Assembly (NCBI RefSeq): GCF_051379705.1
Contig: NZ_CP179868.1
Coordinates: 3,348,001-3,412,000 of the forward strand
Origin: Ekhidna sp051379705
Lineage (GTDB): Bacteria; Bacteroidota; Bacteroidia; Cytophagales; Cyclobacteriaceae
Length of the DNA stretch: 64,000 nucleotides
Reading direction: 5' to 3'
The translations under genes were made by a program, and so were the position numbers. Of the stretch, positions 35,793 through 45,354 are shown one piece after another; position 1 is the first letter of the stretch; each line of letters starts with the position of its first letter. The notes under the pieces were generated by a model. It made no database searches and was not told the origin of the DNA. It was given only the letters and a program-made list of their open reading frames with translations.

Positions 35793-35821
35793 GAGGGGAT
35801 AAATTCAACATTTACCCCCTC
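35793..35821 (-). terminator. Stem-loop after the collagen-like lipoprotein gene
   Basis: GAGGGGATAAAT (35793-35804) and ATTTACCCCCTC (35810-35821), 12-base arms with one mismatch and a 5-base loop. It lies between the collagen-like gene end and the DUF4407 start. The T-run is weak, so terminator or processing signal. Confidence 0.5.
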
Positions 35822-35835
35822 GAATAGTCCAATTT

Positions 35836-36384
35836 TTATTGTGGCCTACTTTGGTAATTGGCGTTAGCTAGTTTGGATGCGGATAAACCAAAGTGAGCTT
35901 TGATAGCATCGTAATCCGTGTAGTCTATTCTGCCGGAAAACTGTCCGGGAACAACCACCACTCTTGCGATCCAATTATCGGTGGTGATTGCTCCGAGTCC
36001 ATCGAAATTTATGGTTCCATCTAAAAAGACGCTCACATCAAACTTGGTGAAATCATAGTTATATTGAAGCACACCATCACTGAAGTAAAGTGTTTGAGGC
36101 AGAGCCCTCCAAACCTCAGTTCCATCGCTGGTTACTTCCCATAGAAAATAAACCAGTGCTACATCAGAATCCAGCATAGTAAAGTCGTTTGGTAGATTCA
36201 AGAGAATACTATAGTCGGGAGCAGTAAAACTGAATTCATATTCGAAGACATAGCCTTCTTCACCGTCTACTCCGTCAATTCCGTCTCGTCCATCGTAGCC
36301 TCTAGGTCCTCTGGGTCCTTCATCGAAGTAGCATCCAGACAATGCCAGCATCAATATCGATAAGAGTATATATAACCTTTTCAT
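35836..36384 (-). CDS. Collagen-like lipoprotein
   Basis: 182 residues. Lipobox ALSGC with lipidated C18, then seven or so Gly-X-Y triplets (GPRGPRGYDGRDGIDGVDGE), a short collagen-like stalk. The remaining 135 residues form a beta-rich domain (EYEFSFTAPDYSILL, QYNYDFTKFDVSVFLDGTI) like that in many Bacteroidota collagen-like surface proteins. The stalk is too short for a long fibre but could trimerise the head. Surface exposure is inferred from the lipobox. Confidence 0.8.
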   Translation of the reverse strand: MKRLYILLSILMLALSGCYFDEGPRGPRGYDGRDGIDGVDGEEGYVFEYEFSFTAPDYSILLNLPNDFTMLDSDVALVYFLWEVTSDGTEVWRALPQTLYFSDGVLQYNYDFTKFDVSVFLDGTINFDGLGAITTDNWIARVVVVPGQFSGRIDYTDYDAIKAHFGLSASKLANANYQSRPQ

Positions 36385-36500
36385 AAGCAGTTCATTTTAG
36401 TGAAACATCTTGACCTTTTGGTCAGGTATAATTCAAAATGAATGCCAGAAATGAAATTGAACCTTAAGTAGCCCAAGGCCCTGATATGGTTTAGGCATAA

Positions 36501-36536
36501 AAAAAGCATCCATAATGTGTCGTATGAATGCTTTTT
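36501..36536 (-). terminator. Hairpin after the gene at 36552
   Basis: AAAAAGCAT (36501-36509) and ATGCTTTTT (36528-36536) pair across an 18-base loop; on the minus strand the stem ends in a T-run. It sits 16 bases after the stop of the leftward gene. Confidence 0.55.
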
Positions 36537-36551
36537 AGCAGATTTGATTTT

Positions 36552-37199
36552 TTAATAATCCATTACAGTTCGTGCGGCAAGATACCCATTGTAGAATGTA
36601 ACATGAGACCTTTTGAATCGCTTCATCACTTTATCCAGCTTCTCCGCGTATTCATTTGCCTCACTTAAATATTCTTCTATTGAATGGTGAACCAGCTGCT
36701 TTGATAAGTCATAGGTTGGCTCCTTGTCAAGACTTAACTGATATTCATCCAGATTGAGTTTTACGTCATCTATTTGATCTTGTACGATTCCGTGTTCAGA
36801 CATATTTTCAATGTTTTCCTCCATGAGATCAATCATGCTAATCACTTTCTCCAGGAATTGATCATAGGATAAACGGAAGTAATCAGAGTAATGGTTATTG
36901 GCTTTCTGCCTCAGAATTTCATCGCCAATATCATCGGCATAAGCCTCTAAGGTATCATCCAGAATATCCATCTTATCAGCGATTTGCTTCTTCAGATGGA
37001 GGATGTTTTGTCCTGTGTGAATTCTCGGTTCGTTTTTCAAAAGTTTCTCCACCGCCAGGGTTAGCTGATGTGCTTTGTTTTTATACTGATTGATAATCGG
37101 GATGCTTATCCAAATGGCAATGTGATCGTCAAGATAGGCGTTGGTTTGCTCAAGCATATCCAACTCCAGTTCAAGGGGCTGCTTTTCTAAAACTTCCAT
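36552..37199 (-). CDS. Helical cytoplasmic protein, unknown
   Basis: 215 residues from ATG 37199 (the frame extends upstream through a TTG). All helical and acidic, no signal or membrane segment, with heptad-like segments (EKLLKNEPRIHTGQ, KQIADKMDILDDTLEAYADD, FLEKVISMIDLMEENIENM). The middle SDYFRLSYDQF looks conserved in style. No family recognised. The AT-rich region upstream (37200-37298) probably holds its promoter. Confidence 0.65.
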   Translation of the reverse strand: MEVLEKQPLELELDMLEQTNAYLDDHIAIWISIPIINQYKNKAHQLTLAVEKLLKNEPRIHTGQNILHLKKQIADKMDILDDTLEAYADDIGDEILRQKANNHYSDYFRLSYDQFLEKVISMIDLMEENIENMSEHGIVQDQIDDVKLNLDEYQLSLDKEPTYDLSKQLVHHSIEEYLSEANEYAEKLDKVMKRFKRSHVTFYNGYLAARTVMDY

Positions 37200-37298
37200 G
37201 CTATTAGTTTTCAACAAATATCTTTTAATAAATGATAAGTTTTATTTTAATTAAATTATGATATACATAAATTATTATTTATGTATAAAATTTAAAGA

Positions 37299-39935
37299 TT
37301 ACTCCGATCTCAAGCTATTCACAGGATTAGAAGTGGCTGCTTTTATGGAATGATAACTGACAGTGGAAATAGCAATAATTGTGGCCAGTAGGCTACCAAG
37401 GAGGAAAAAATACCAGGATAGATCAATTCTGAAAGCGAAATTTGAGAGCCACTCACTCATAAAATAATAAGCAATGGGAATGCCTGCTATAACGGCAATA
37501 CCAACCAACTTTAAAAAATCTTTTGATAGCATCCCAACAATCGCATGTTCATGAGCTCCTAGCACCTTGCGCACTGCAATTTCTTTGACACGCTGCTCTG
37601 CAACAAAGGAGGAAAGACCGTACAATCCCAGGCAAGCGATGGCAATAGCCAGCATGCAGAAAATGATAATAAACTGGTTGAATTGCTCCTCGTCTTTGTA
37701 AGCTCCCTCAAAATAGTCATCCAAAAATTGGTAATTAAAGTCAGATGGAACATTCCAATCTGCCCACAGGTTTTCAATGCTTGAGAGAACTTCATTTGTC
37801 CTTTCCTCCTGAACTTTAACCATGAGTCTCCGACTTGGTGCGTGATGGATTACTAGAGGATCTATCGGTCGTTCCAATGAATGGTGGTGAAAATCTTTGG
37901 CAATTCCAATGACTACACCTTTCTTGTCTACAGCCCAGTCTCCACTATGGGTGGTATAGTACTCGATTGTTTTTCCTATCGGGTCTTTCCATGACTCGCC
38001 ATAATCCCTGATCGCTTGTTCCCACGCACTTTCATTAAGTATAAATGCAGAACTATCGGTCGGGATATCTTCCGAAAATGTACGTCCAAGCACCATTTCT
38101 ACTCCAAGCGCATCAAGTGTATTGTGACCTACATAATAGCCCAGCCATGCATCTCCATAAGGATCTTCATAGTCAGAAAAGCCTTCAAACTTATATCCCC
38201 AATAAAAGGCATTGTCTCCAGGGATTTGTCTGCTTGCCATCACTGATTTTACACCTTGAATGGATTGAAGTTGATCTTTCACAATGGGCCATTTACGCCG
38301 TAGGGCATCCATACTTCCGAAATGCATCACAATGGTATTTTCAGGTTGAAAGCCCAAATCCTTCTGCTTGACAAAAAGCATCTGCTTGTATACTACCATA
38401 GCACCAATGATTAAGGCGATCGAGATTGTAAACTGAAAAACGACCAGAGTTTTGCGCACCCAACCTTTACCACCTCGAGCATCATTGTTGCCAGATAAAA
38501 TGGAGATAGGTTGGAATGAGGATAAAAAGAGTGCCGGATAGCTACCTGTAATCACAATAGTGGTCAGGATGAGAAATATCAAACCGACAATAACCGGAAC
38601 AATATCAGTAAGTCCAAGCAGCAGGTCTACCTCCGCCAAACGATTGATTGGAGGGATGGCGACAAGAAGAATAAGAAGAGCAAGAACAACTGCAAGCAAA
38701 GTCATAATCGCGGACTCTGCAAAAAATTGAATGATCAACTGTTTCCTGAAAGCGCCCATCACCTTTCGAACACCGACTTCTTTTGATCGCTTAGATGCAC
38801 GAGCAGTGGCCAGGTTCATAAAATTGATACATGCTATCAATAGAATGATGACTGCAATTGCTGAGAATATACGAACCTGATTAATGTTTCCGTGCGCTGT
38901 ATAGTCCGACCTTAAATGATAGGATTCGAGATAGAGATCTTGCAGTGGCATATAATCAATGGTGATGGAGTCGGCCTCTGCATCGTAATATTTATTCCAC
39001 ATCTCCTGATACTTCTCTTCCATCAGTTCAGGATCGATACCGGGTTTGAGTTTAACATAGCTACCAATCCAGTCGTTTGGCCAGAGCTCCATGATATTGA
39101 GCGATTGATCATCGTACAGCAGCTCAAAAGGCAACACCATATTGAATTGGAGGTGGGAGTTGAAAGGAATATCTTCAAATACAGCAGTCACCTTAAACGG
39201 CATTTCAGTTCCGTTAATTACGTTATCGATCTTGAGTATCTGGCCAATCGGATCTGCCTTGCCAAAGAACTTCTCTGCGTGGGATTTTGAAATTGCTACA
39301 CTGTTTTTATCAATTAGACAAGTGGTCTTATCTCCACGAATTAATGGGAAAGTGAAAAAGTTGAAGAAGTTAGAATCTACTACAATCAGGTCTTCATAGT
39401 AGACTTCATCGTTGGTTAATGAGACTTTTCGATCCGTTTTCCAAAAGTTGATGCGATTGAAGCTGGCGACTTCAGAGTAGTCTTTTGCATATGTGGGTGC
39501 AGCTTGGGCGTTGATGTAACCATAGACATGCTGCAAACGGTAGATATCCGCTCCGTCTTCATGAAACTTATCGTAGCTGGTCTCCACTTTGATAAAGAGG
39601 AAGATCATGAAAACACATGCCAGCCCAATACCCAATCCGCTGATGTTGATGAACGAATAGGATTTGTGTTTAAGCAGGTTTCTGAAAGCAACTTTGATGT
39701 AATTCTGCAGCATGCTGATTGAGTTTGTTGATTGATAAGTTCTTTCTGAGCGATACATGCGGGCGTAGCGAATGACTTCCAGGAGGTATATGAGGTTGGC
39801 ATAGAGCTTTCCTCGCTCACGAAGGTTTTCCTGAAATTCTTCTGCAAGGTCACCGGATACTTCTTCGTAGAATTCCCGACTGATGAGTCGAGATAGGAGT
39901 GAGGCAGCAAATTTTGGAGGAGATACCTGTGGCAT
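37299..39935 (-). CDS. FtsX/MacB-type ABC transporter permease with N-terminal prefix domain
   Basis: 878 residues from ATG 39935, two bases after the PadR stop; an ATG-less extension to 39977 would overlap that gene. Residues 5-80 are a permease-prefix domain (SRLISREFYEEVSGDLAEEF), then a first membrane helix, a MacB-like periplasmic domain, three helices (with RASKRSKEVGVRKVMGA), a second periplasmic domain and the closing three helices (EQRVKEIAVRKVLGA). Duplicated FtsX core, no ATPase gene nearby. Such PadR-linked permeases are common in Cytophagales and probably export peptides or lipids or relay envelope stress. Confidence 0.93.
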   Translation of the reverse strand: MPQVSPPKFAASLLSRLISREFYEEVSGDLAEEFQENLRERGKLYANLIYLLEVIRYARMYRSERTYQSTNSISMLQNYIKVAFRNLLKHKSYSFINISGLGIGLACVFMIFLFIKVETSYDKFHEDGADIYRLQHVYGYINAQAAPTYAKDYSEVASFNRINFWKTDRKVSLTNDEVYYEDLIVVDSNFFNFFTFPLIRGDKTTCLIDKNSVAISKSHAEKFFGKADPIGQILKIDNVINGTEMPFKVTAVFEDIPFNSHLQFNMVLPFELLYDDQSLNIMELWPNDWIGSYVKLKPGIDPELMEEKYQEMWNKYYDAEADSITIDYMPLQDLYLESYHLRSDYTAHGNINQVRIFSAIAVIILLIACINFMNLATARASKRSKEVGVRKVMGAFRKQLIIQFFAESAIMTLLAVVLALLILLVAIPPINRLAEVDLLLGLTDIVPVIVGLIFLILTTIVITGSYPALFLSSFQPISILSGNNDARGGKGWVRKTLVVFQFTISIALIIGAMVVYKQMLFVKQKDLGFQPENTIVMHFGSMDALRRKWPIVKDQLQSIQGVKSVMASRQIPGDNAFYWGYKFEGFSDYEDPYGDAWLGYYVGHNTLDALGVEMVLGRTFSEDIPTDSSAFILNESAWEQAIRDYGESWKDPIGKTIEYYTTHSGDWAVDKKGVVIGIAKDFHHHSLERPIDPLVIHHAPSRRLMVKVQEERTNEVLSSIENLWADWNVPSDFNYQFLDDYFEGAYKDEEQFNQFIIIFCMLAIAIACLGLYGLSSFVAEQRVKEIAVRKVLGAHEHAIVGMLSKDFLKLVGIAVIAGIPIAYYFMSEWLSNFAFRIDLSWYFFLLGSLLATIIAISTVSYHSIKAATSNPVNSLRSE

Positions 39936-39937
39936 AG

Positions 39938-40270
39938 TTAGCTCAGTTTGGGCATCAATTGGATCATGTTTCCCCACAGAGCATCCCGCTTGGATTTAAG
40001 CGCTTCCAGTGCTTTGAATCCTTGTGGTGTCACTTCGAAATACCGCTTTCGCTTACCACCACGTTCAGGTGTAGATTCACCAAATGTGCTTTTTACAAAT
40101 TGCTTATTCTCCAATCTGTTGAGCACCGTGTGTATGGAGCTAAGTACAACTTTACGATCCATTTTTTCTGCTAATTCCTTCTTGATTGCCGGCGCATAAG
40201 CTTCCGGATAGAGTGATCCGACGGTAAGCAATACTAGTTCTTCGAGCTCTCCTAGATGATCTCCTTTCAT
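39938..40270 (-). CDS. PadR family transcription regulator
   Basis: 110 residues. Winged helix of the PadR family: LGELEELVLLTVGSLYPEAYAP, the wing RGGKRKRYFEVTPQGFKAL. Immediately upstream of the permease gene with a two-base gap, an arrangement in which the regulator usually represses its own operon. The promoter region 40271-40405 is shared with the divergent tautomerase gene. Confidence 0.93.
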   Translation of the reverse strand: MKGDHLGELEELVLLTVGSLYPEAYAPAIKKELAEKMDRKVVLSSIHTVLNRLENKQFVKSTFGESTPERGGKRKRYFEVTPQGFKALEALKSKRDALWGNMIQLMPKLS

Positions 40271-40405
40271 AGGTATGAATGATTAAATTCTGATTTGTCG
40301 ATTTAAACATACGGTGATAAATGTATAATGTTCTGATTTGTCGATAATAAATAAATTGAACTCATTTATAATTAACTAATGTTCTCAATCAAATTAATTG
40401 CTATT

Positions 40406-40753
40406 ATGCCACACTTTCTACTACACACAACCAAAGAAACCATAGCTCCTCAACAAGAAGAAGGTTTCCTGAAAGCCATTCATGAAGAAGCTGTAGCCAG
40501 TGGGCTGTTTGCAGAAAAAGACATCAAGGTCAGAATGGAACGCTTTGAAAAGTCGATGGTTGGAGGAAAGATCAATGAGCCTTTTGTTCATGTGTTTGGA
40601 TATATCATGCAAGGTCGTTCGACCGAAAAGAAAGCAGCTCTCTCCAGATCTATCGTAGCTCGGTTAAACAAACTGCTTCCGGATGTTGAAGCAATAGCTA
40701 TGAATGTTGATGATTTTGAAGCTGCTACCTATTGCAATAAAGCAAAGTTGTAA
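40406..40753 (+). CDS. 5-carboxymethyl-2-hydroxymuconate isomerase-like tautomerase
   Basis: 115 residues from ATG 40406. That start gives a mature N-terminal proline (MPHFLLHTT), the catalytic base of the tautomerase superfamily, which decides it against the upstream frame extension. The rest fits the CHMI/HpaF family (VRMERFEKSMVGG, FVHVFGYIMQGRS). No aromatic-degradation genes are nearby, so the true substrate is unclear. Divergent from PadR. Confidence 0.85.
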   Translation: MPHFLLHTTKETIAPQQEEGFLKAIHEEAVASGLFAEKDIKVRMERFEKSMVGGKINEPFVHVFGYIMQGRSTEKKAALSRSIVARLNKLLPDVEAIAMNVDDFEAATYCNKAKL

Positions 40754-40763
40754 GTCAGCGGAG

Positions 40764-41897
40764 TTAAAAAGCTTCTCCAATGAAGAAATAGTAGCCCAGA
40801 CCATCTTCGGAAAACGCTATGTCAAATCGAGTAAAGATGTCTTTGCTTTTGAATATCAGAAACCTTACGCCTGTGCCTCCGGCCACTTTCAATTTACTGA
40901 GGTCAAGGTTGGCGACACCATCGCTGACAGTTCCAAAACCCACGAATGCTGCCGCACCCCAGCGCTTGCTGAAAGGAAAGGGGAGAAACCGATATTCTGT
41001 TTGAGTGGCGAGTAGCGTCTGATCTCTATATCTCCCGAGGTAATAACCACGCATGAGCGATTCGCCTCCCATTAGCGAAAGCTGGCTGAAGGGAGCGTTT
41101 CCATCTACTTCGGAAAAAAAGAACTGAGAAGCCAGCACTTGAGTCTCATTGGTAGGCAGGTAGTAGCGTGCATCAAAGAAGTAGGAGGTAAACTCAAAAT
41201 CACTTCCCCAACCATCGTCGTAGCGTAAAAAACCCATCTCTCCGAAAAATCCCTTTCTCACATTTAGGACGTTGTGTCTGTCGTCGAAGACCAGGCCTAA
41301 GCCCAAGCCCAGATTAGTGAATTTTTGCACACCAGTCGGAGGCTGAAACGGCTCGCTGGTAAGCTGGTTGAGGCTGACATTGGAAAGGCTATGAAAGTCA
41401 GTTTCGAACCCCAGGTATAAGCTCCCGTGAACCTTCCTTAGGATACGTTCTCGAATACTTATCGTTCCGGCATCAATTTGTGCCAGCTCTTCTCCGCCAA
41501 TATCTATCCCCGTGCCGAAATAGAGCAAGGGAAATTGCTGAAGTCGAATCCGCCCAAGGAAAAACCACAAGCTCTTATCGCTATACAATGCATGGTCCAT
41601 CCATAAGCCATACTGTTTCTCCAGAGTTATAAATGTAAATGCGGTGATCTCGCTCAGCCGGTTTTTGATGTCTTGATTGGCGTAATACACGTATACTGCA
41701 CTCACACCAAATTCCCATTTGGTTTCCGGAGAATAAGCAATTGTGGGATAAGCAATGAATTTGGGTCTTTCAATCGAAGTGGTGTCATTGAATACCGAAT
41801 TCCACACACGTTTTACCAATCCATCATTTTGTGCGTGTAGTGATGGGGTAAGTACTACCCAAAGAAAAAGAAAACAAAAGGTTTTAAAATGAAGCAT
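40764..41897 (-). CDS. BamA/TamA-like (Omp85) outer-membrane beta-barrel protein
   Basis: 377 residues from ATG 41897, with a signal peptide (to about 23, LHAQ). No POTRA domain is apparent; the protein is the barrel: alternating strands with aromatic ends, and the lid-loop motif SLMRGYYLGRYRD (the RGY equivalent of VRGF/Y). C-terminal FIGEAF ends in phenylalanine as usual for outer-membrane barrels. Surface antigen (D15) family; a barrel-only form may secrete or insert a partner. It runs 18 bases after the monooxygenase-like gene. Confidence 0.88.
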   Translation of the reverse strand: MLHFKTFCFLFLWVVLTPSLHAQNDGLVKRVWNSVFNDTTSIERPKFIAYPTIAYSPETKWEFGVSAVYVYYANQDIKNRLSEITAFTFITLEKQYGLWMDHALYSDKSLWFFLGRIRLQQFPLLYFGTGIDIGGEELAQIDAGTISIRERILRKVHGSLYLGFETDFHSLSNVSLNQLTSEPFQPPTGVQKFTNLGLGLGLVFDDRHNVLNVRKGFFGEMGFLRYDDGWGSDFEFTSYFFDARYYLPTNETQVLASQFFFSEVDGNAPFSQLSLMGGESLMRGYYLGRYRDQTLLATQTEYRFLPFPFSKRWGAAAFVGFGTVSDGVANLDLSKLKVAGGTGVRFLIFKSKDIFTRFDIAFSEDGLGYYFFIGEAF

Positions 41898-41914
41898 ATG
41901 TCTGAGCTCGCAGA

Positions 41915-42217
41915 TCAACTAGCGAAGACCTCATAATGTTGTACATGCTCTTCAAACTCAAGAAGGAATTGTTGATCTTCCGGATAGTACTTCGCTTTGG
42001 CATAATCAGCTCCGGCAAAGTTTTTAATCACCTCCATATTTTCCCAATAGGTAATGAGTTTAAAGTGTGCAATGTCGTCTTCAAGATTTCTCAGGAAGCT
42101 GAGTTTTACAAAACCGACCGTCTCTTTGTAGTCAGGTATAGCTCTTTCCTTCATGAACATCGTGTATTGTTGGTAGTCTTTAGCTTTCGTCTTACCCTCC
42201 CAAATTCGTGCGATCAT
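41915..42217 (-). CDS. Antibiotic biosynthesis monooxygenase (ABM)-like protein
   Basis: 100 residues, ferredoxin-like dimeric alpha-beta barrel (MIARIWEGKTKAKDYQQYTMFM, FKLITYWENMEVIKNFAG). Conserved acidic/aromatic pattern of the ABM family but no cofactor motif, as usual for these cofactor-independent enzymes. Between the amidohydrolase (20 bases upstream) and the barrel gene, likely in one operon. Substrate unknown. Confidence 0.8.
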   Translation of the reverse strand: MIARIWEGKTKAKDYQQYTMFMKERAIPDYKETVGFVKLSFLRNLEDDIAHFKLITYWENMEVIKNFAGADYAKAKYYPEDQQFLLEFEEHVQHYEVFAS

Positions 42218-42237
42218 CTTTATTCTGTTTTCTTCTT

Positions 42238-43680
42238 TTACTGCCGTTCTGCAATCTCATCTAAATATTCTTCAATTCTGGTTTTGCTAAAATATTTACC
42301 ATTTTTAACTACGCCCACGATCTTTTGTGTATTAGAGACTGATTCAAGTGGGTTTTCAGACAGCAGAATCATATCCGCATACTTTCCTTTCGAAATTGTC
42401 CCATAATCTTCCTCGATCTCCAGATAAATGGCAGGATTAATAGTTGCAGTCTGCAGGGCTTCAGCAGGTGAAAGTCCTGCTTTTTCGAACATCGCTATTT
42501 CTAAGTGAACACCTAATCCAGGCCAGCAAAGTGGATTTGCTCCGGTATCCGTTCCGGCTAGCAGCCTTACACCAGCAGCATTCATATCTCCAATTATTCG
42601 CATGTAGTGATCGACCAGTGCTTGTTGAACTTTTAAAAATTCTGTATTACGATATCTAAGATGATCGTTTACCTGTGGAGTCCAATATTTTTTCATGTAT
42701 GCCGGAAGGTATTTGAAATAGGCTTGATCTTTCTTCTCCTCGGTTTCAAACCAGGCATTTTTGTACCACATTGAGATGGTAGGTGTGTGCCAGGTTTCAT
42801 TCTCAGCAAATGCCTTAAATAGCGTGGCTGCTTTCTTTGGATCATACGTATCGATGATCAGTTTATTTCTAAAAATATATTGTCCCAATCGATCCGTTAT
42901 GTTTCCATAATCGATGGTTTTGTTTCGAATGTTTTCTTCTTCGGAAGAACATTCAAGTGGGATGTCCAGCAGGTGCTCCAGGCTGTTGATTCCAGACTTG
43001 GAAGCTTCGTAGTTGGTTACAGTTTGAGGAACATGTCCACAAAATGGAAAGTTGATCGTACGTGCATAATCGCTCATAGCAAAGTAGATGGAATCTGGCA
43101 GTAAGGAATAAACTTTAAGAAAATCCACACCTGCTTCTACCAAAGAATCTACCTTCTGAATGACATGTTTGGTGGATGGAATTCCAATAGATCCATCCCA
43201 CATAGGATTGGGGCCATCAATGAGTGGGCCGGCAGCAAAAATGGTTGGGCCAACGATTGAACCATTGGCTATCTTTTCTCTCCAATCGTTTACTACGTTT
43301 AATGAGCCTGCCATATCTCTAATACCGGTAACACCATGCAATACAAAAAGTGGCATCAGTAAATCTCTGCTTTCTGCATCTGGCTTCATTCTCCACATTT
43401 CAGGATCGTCCGGATGGGCGTGCATGTCCCATAGCCCTGGGATTAAATATTTACCAGTTCCGTTTACCACAAAGGTTGCATTTACCACGGAAGGGTCTGT
43501 TTTTTTTACTTCATAGATTCGATCATCTTTTATGTAGACGTCCATTCCAGATTGTACGACTCCTTTTTCAACATCAATGACATGGATATTGGAAATAAGC
43601 AAGTCGGGGATTTTATCACGCTGTGAAAATGCTGGTATTGAAAAGAGGCATGCAGCTAGAATAAAAGTTACTTTCTTCAT
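42238..43680 (-). CDS. Secreted amidohydrolase-family protein
   Basis: 480 residues. Signal peptide (1-20, PAFSQ). Metal-dependent hydrolase fold: H87 and H89 in DMHAHP, a candidate carbamylated lysine in FLKVYS, H in GHVPQT, H in SLEHLL, and D in AGTDTGANP. The imidazolonepropionase-like group of amidohydrolases fits best; several members are dipeptidases. It opens the leftward operon with the ABM-like and barrel genes. Confidence 0.92.
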   Translation of the reverse strand: MKKVTFILAACLFSIPAFSQRDKIPDLLISNIHVIDVEKGVVQSGMDVYIKDDRIYEVKKTDPSVVNATFVVNGTGKYLIPGLWDMHAHPDDPEMWRMKPDAESRDLLMPLFVLHGVTGIRDMAGSLNVVNDWREKIANGSIVGPTIFAAGPLIDGPNPMWDGSIGIPSTKHVIQKVDSLVEAGVDFLKVYSLLPDSIYFAMSDYARTINFPFCGHVPQTVTNYEASKSGINSLEHLLDIPLECSSEEENIRNKTIDYGNITDRLGQYIFRNKLIIDTYDPKKAATLFKAFAENETWHTPTISMWYKNAWFETEEKKDQAYFKYLPAYMKKYWTPQVNDHLRYRNTEFLKVQQALVDHYMRIIGDMNAAGVRLLAGTDTGANPLCWPGLGVHLEIAMFEKAGLSPAEALQTATINPAIYLEIEEDYGTISKGKYADMILLSENPLESVSNTQKIVGVVKNGKYFSKTRIEEYLDEIAERQ

Positions 43681-43832
43681 TTGAGGGGAGTTTACTCAAA
43701 TCTGAAGAATATCACTTAAATAACACATGATTTTGTCTATTAGCTGGACATTTAGGTTATAAGCGGCGAGTTGAATACAGTTTTCTTAATTCAGCTCCAG
43801 ATGTATTTCAAACTTCTGAATACCTGAAGAAA

Positions 43833-44363
43833 TCATTTGTACTTCCAACCCGAGTAGATCCATCCTAAAAGTCGCACACCTACCCAATATAGGCCTGCCC
43901 ACATCCATTTAGCTTCCTTGAGCTGTTGATAGAAAATGAGATCGGTCTGCTTACGTGTAACGGGAGCACACCTCTTGTATTGATATAGCACATCGTGAAC
44001 CATGGATGCATAGTACGTCTTAGGCTTGAATTTATGAATCCGAGGTAGGTCGTAATTGTGTTCAACCAACTTTCCATCAAAATTTCCCCAAGTGATCTGC
44101 AGGAAGTTGAATTTGGGCGTGCACCCATCCCAGGCATATCCGCGATTGTTGTCCTGAGATCCACGTACAGTGATGGTGCCATCCGGGTCAATTTTCAACC
44201 ACTTCCCTTCAAATTTTCTTCCTAAGAGTTCGTCAGTCTGATAGATAAAATCGTCGTGATGTACGAATTTCCAGAGTTTTTTTGCTCCTTCTTTCAGGCA
44301 TCCGCCTTCAGTTTCTGGTTCATTTTTCCAGTCGGTGATCTTTTCCTCAAATACAGTTTTCAT
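43833..44363 (-). CDS. DUF1353-like protein
   Basis: 176 residues. The central segment RGYAWDGCTPKFNFLQ and the later ASMVHDVLYQYKRCAP match DUF1353, a family first seen in phage tail regions and then in chromosomes. The extra N-terminal half (FVHHDDFIYQTDELLGRKFEGKWLKI) and a tryptophan-rich C-terminus (WAGLYWVGVRLLGWIYSGWKY) that may touch membrane are less usual. No phage genes are nearby. Function unknown. Confidence 0.55.
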   Translation of the reverse strand: MKTVFEEKITDWKNEPETEGGCLKEGAKKLWKFVHHDDFIYQTDELLGRKFEGKWLKIDPDGTITVRGSQDNNRGYAWDGCTPKFNFLQITWGNFDGKLVEHNYDLPRIHKFKPKTYYASMVHDVLYQYKRCAPVTRKQTDLIFYQQLKEAKWMWAGLYWVGVRLLGWIYSGWKYK

Positions 44364-44489
44364 GGTGAGTAAGATAAGTTGAATTATAAGATAGCGGTAT
44401 TTGTGAAAAATGCAAAATCTGATGTAATGAGATCCTTAATTTGAAATGCTGTTAATATCAGAATAGAACTATTGTATCTTCGATTTGCA

Positions 44490-45251
44490 ATGAAACCTTC
44501 AAATCAAAACTCCATCTATCACCAGCTAGTAGCAAACGAACTCCAAGCTTGGCAGACTGCTATGCGCAAAAAGCCATCTTTCTGGAATCGAACTACCAAA
44601 AAGGTGCAGAAGAAAATCAATAGTATCATCCCGGAGAAGGTTCACCTTGCCATAACAAAAGCAATCAAGGAGATTACAAGAGCTGTGATTTTTGGTTCGG
44701 GATTTACCACGCGTACCCGGAAAGAGGTTAAGCCTTTAGAGGAGATTGAGATCAAGGTAAAAGAGCGCATCAACTTCTATTCATCCTCAGCGGCTGTTGA
44801 GGGTGCTGCAACCGGTTTTGGTGGATTTTTGCTTAGTCTGGCTGACTTTCCTTTGTGGCTGACTTTGAAGATGAAAATGCTATTTGAGATAGCTTCACGC
44901 TATGGTTATGATACAAAGGACTACAAGGAGCGAATCTTTATTCTACACATCTTTCAGCTTACTTTTTCAAGTCAGGAACGCAGAAATGAAATCTTTGAGA
45001 AGATGGAAAACTGGGAACTAATCAAAGATCAGCTCCCAAATGATTTCAATTCTTTTGACTGGCGCACTTTCCAACTTGAGTATAGGGATTACATCGATCT
45101 CGCCAAACTACTCCAGCTGATTCCCGGTGTTGGAGCAATCGCCGGAGCATTGGTAAATCACAAGCTGACAAATAAGCTTGGCAAAGTGGCTATGAATGCC
45201 TACCGAATGCGTGATGATAGATTCAAAAATGTGAAGCTATTGAATGGTTAA
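44490..45251 (+). CDS. EcsC family protein
   Basis: 253 residues from ATG 44490 (the frame runs back to a TTG at 44472). Two membrane-associated hydrophobic regions flank the family motif: GAATGFGGFLLSLADFPLWLTLKMKMLFEIASRYGYD near 105-145 and LQLIPGVGAIAGALVNHKLTNKLG near 210-235. EcsC relatives act with ABC transporters in Bacillus, but most are uncharacterised. Stand-alone, convergent with the FtsX gene to its right. Confidence 0.85.
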   Translation: MKPSNQNSIYHQLVANELQAWQTAMRKKPSFWNRTTKKVQKKINSIIPEKVHLAITKAIKEITRAVIFGSGFTTRTRKEVKPLEEIEIKVKERINFYSSSAAVEGAATGFGGFLLSLADFPLWLTLKMKMLFEIASRYGYDTKDYKERIFILHIFQLTFSSQERRNEIFEKMENWELIKDQLPNDFNSFDWRTFQLEYRDYIDLAKLLQLIPGVGAIAGALVNHKLTNKLGKVAMNAYRMRDDRFKNVKLLNG

Positions 45252-45354
45252 AATGACTGTGCCTTAGTTGCTAAAAACAGGATACAATATCTGATCAAAT
45301 AGCAATACTTTTCCTTTTGGCGAATGGAGATTACTGGTCGCAAACAGTGGATTT

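Noticed and set aside
43833..44363. DUF1353-like gene taken as a prophage sign
   Set aside because: No phage structural, lysis or integrase gene nearby; the family also occurs in ordinary chromosomes.
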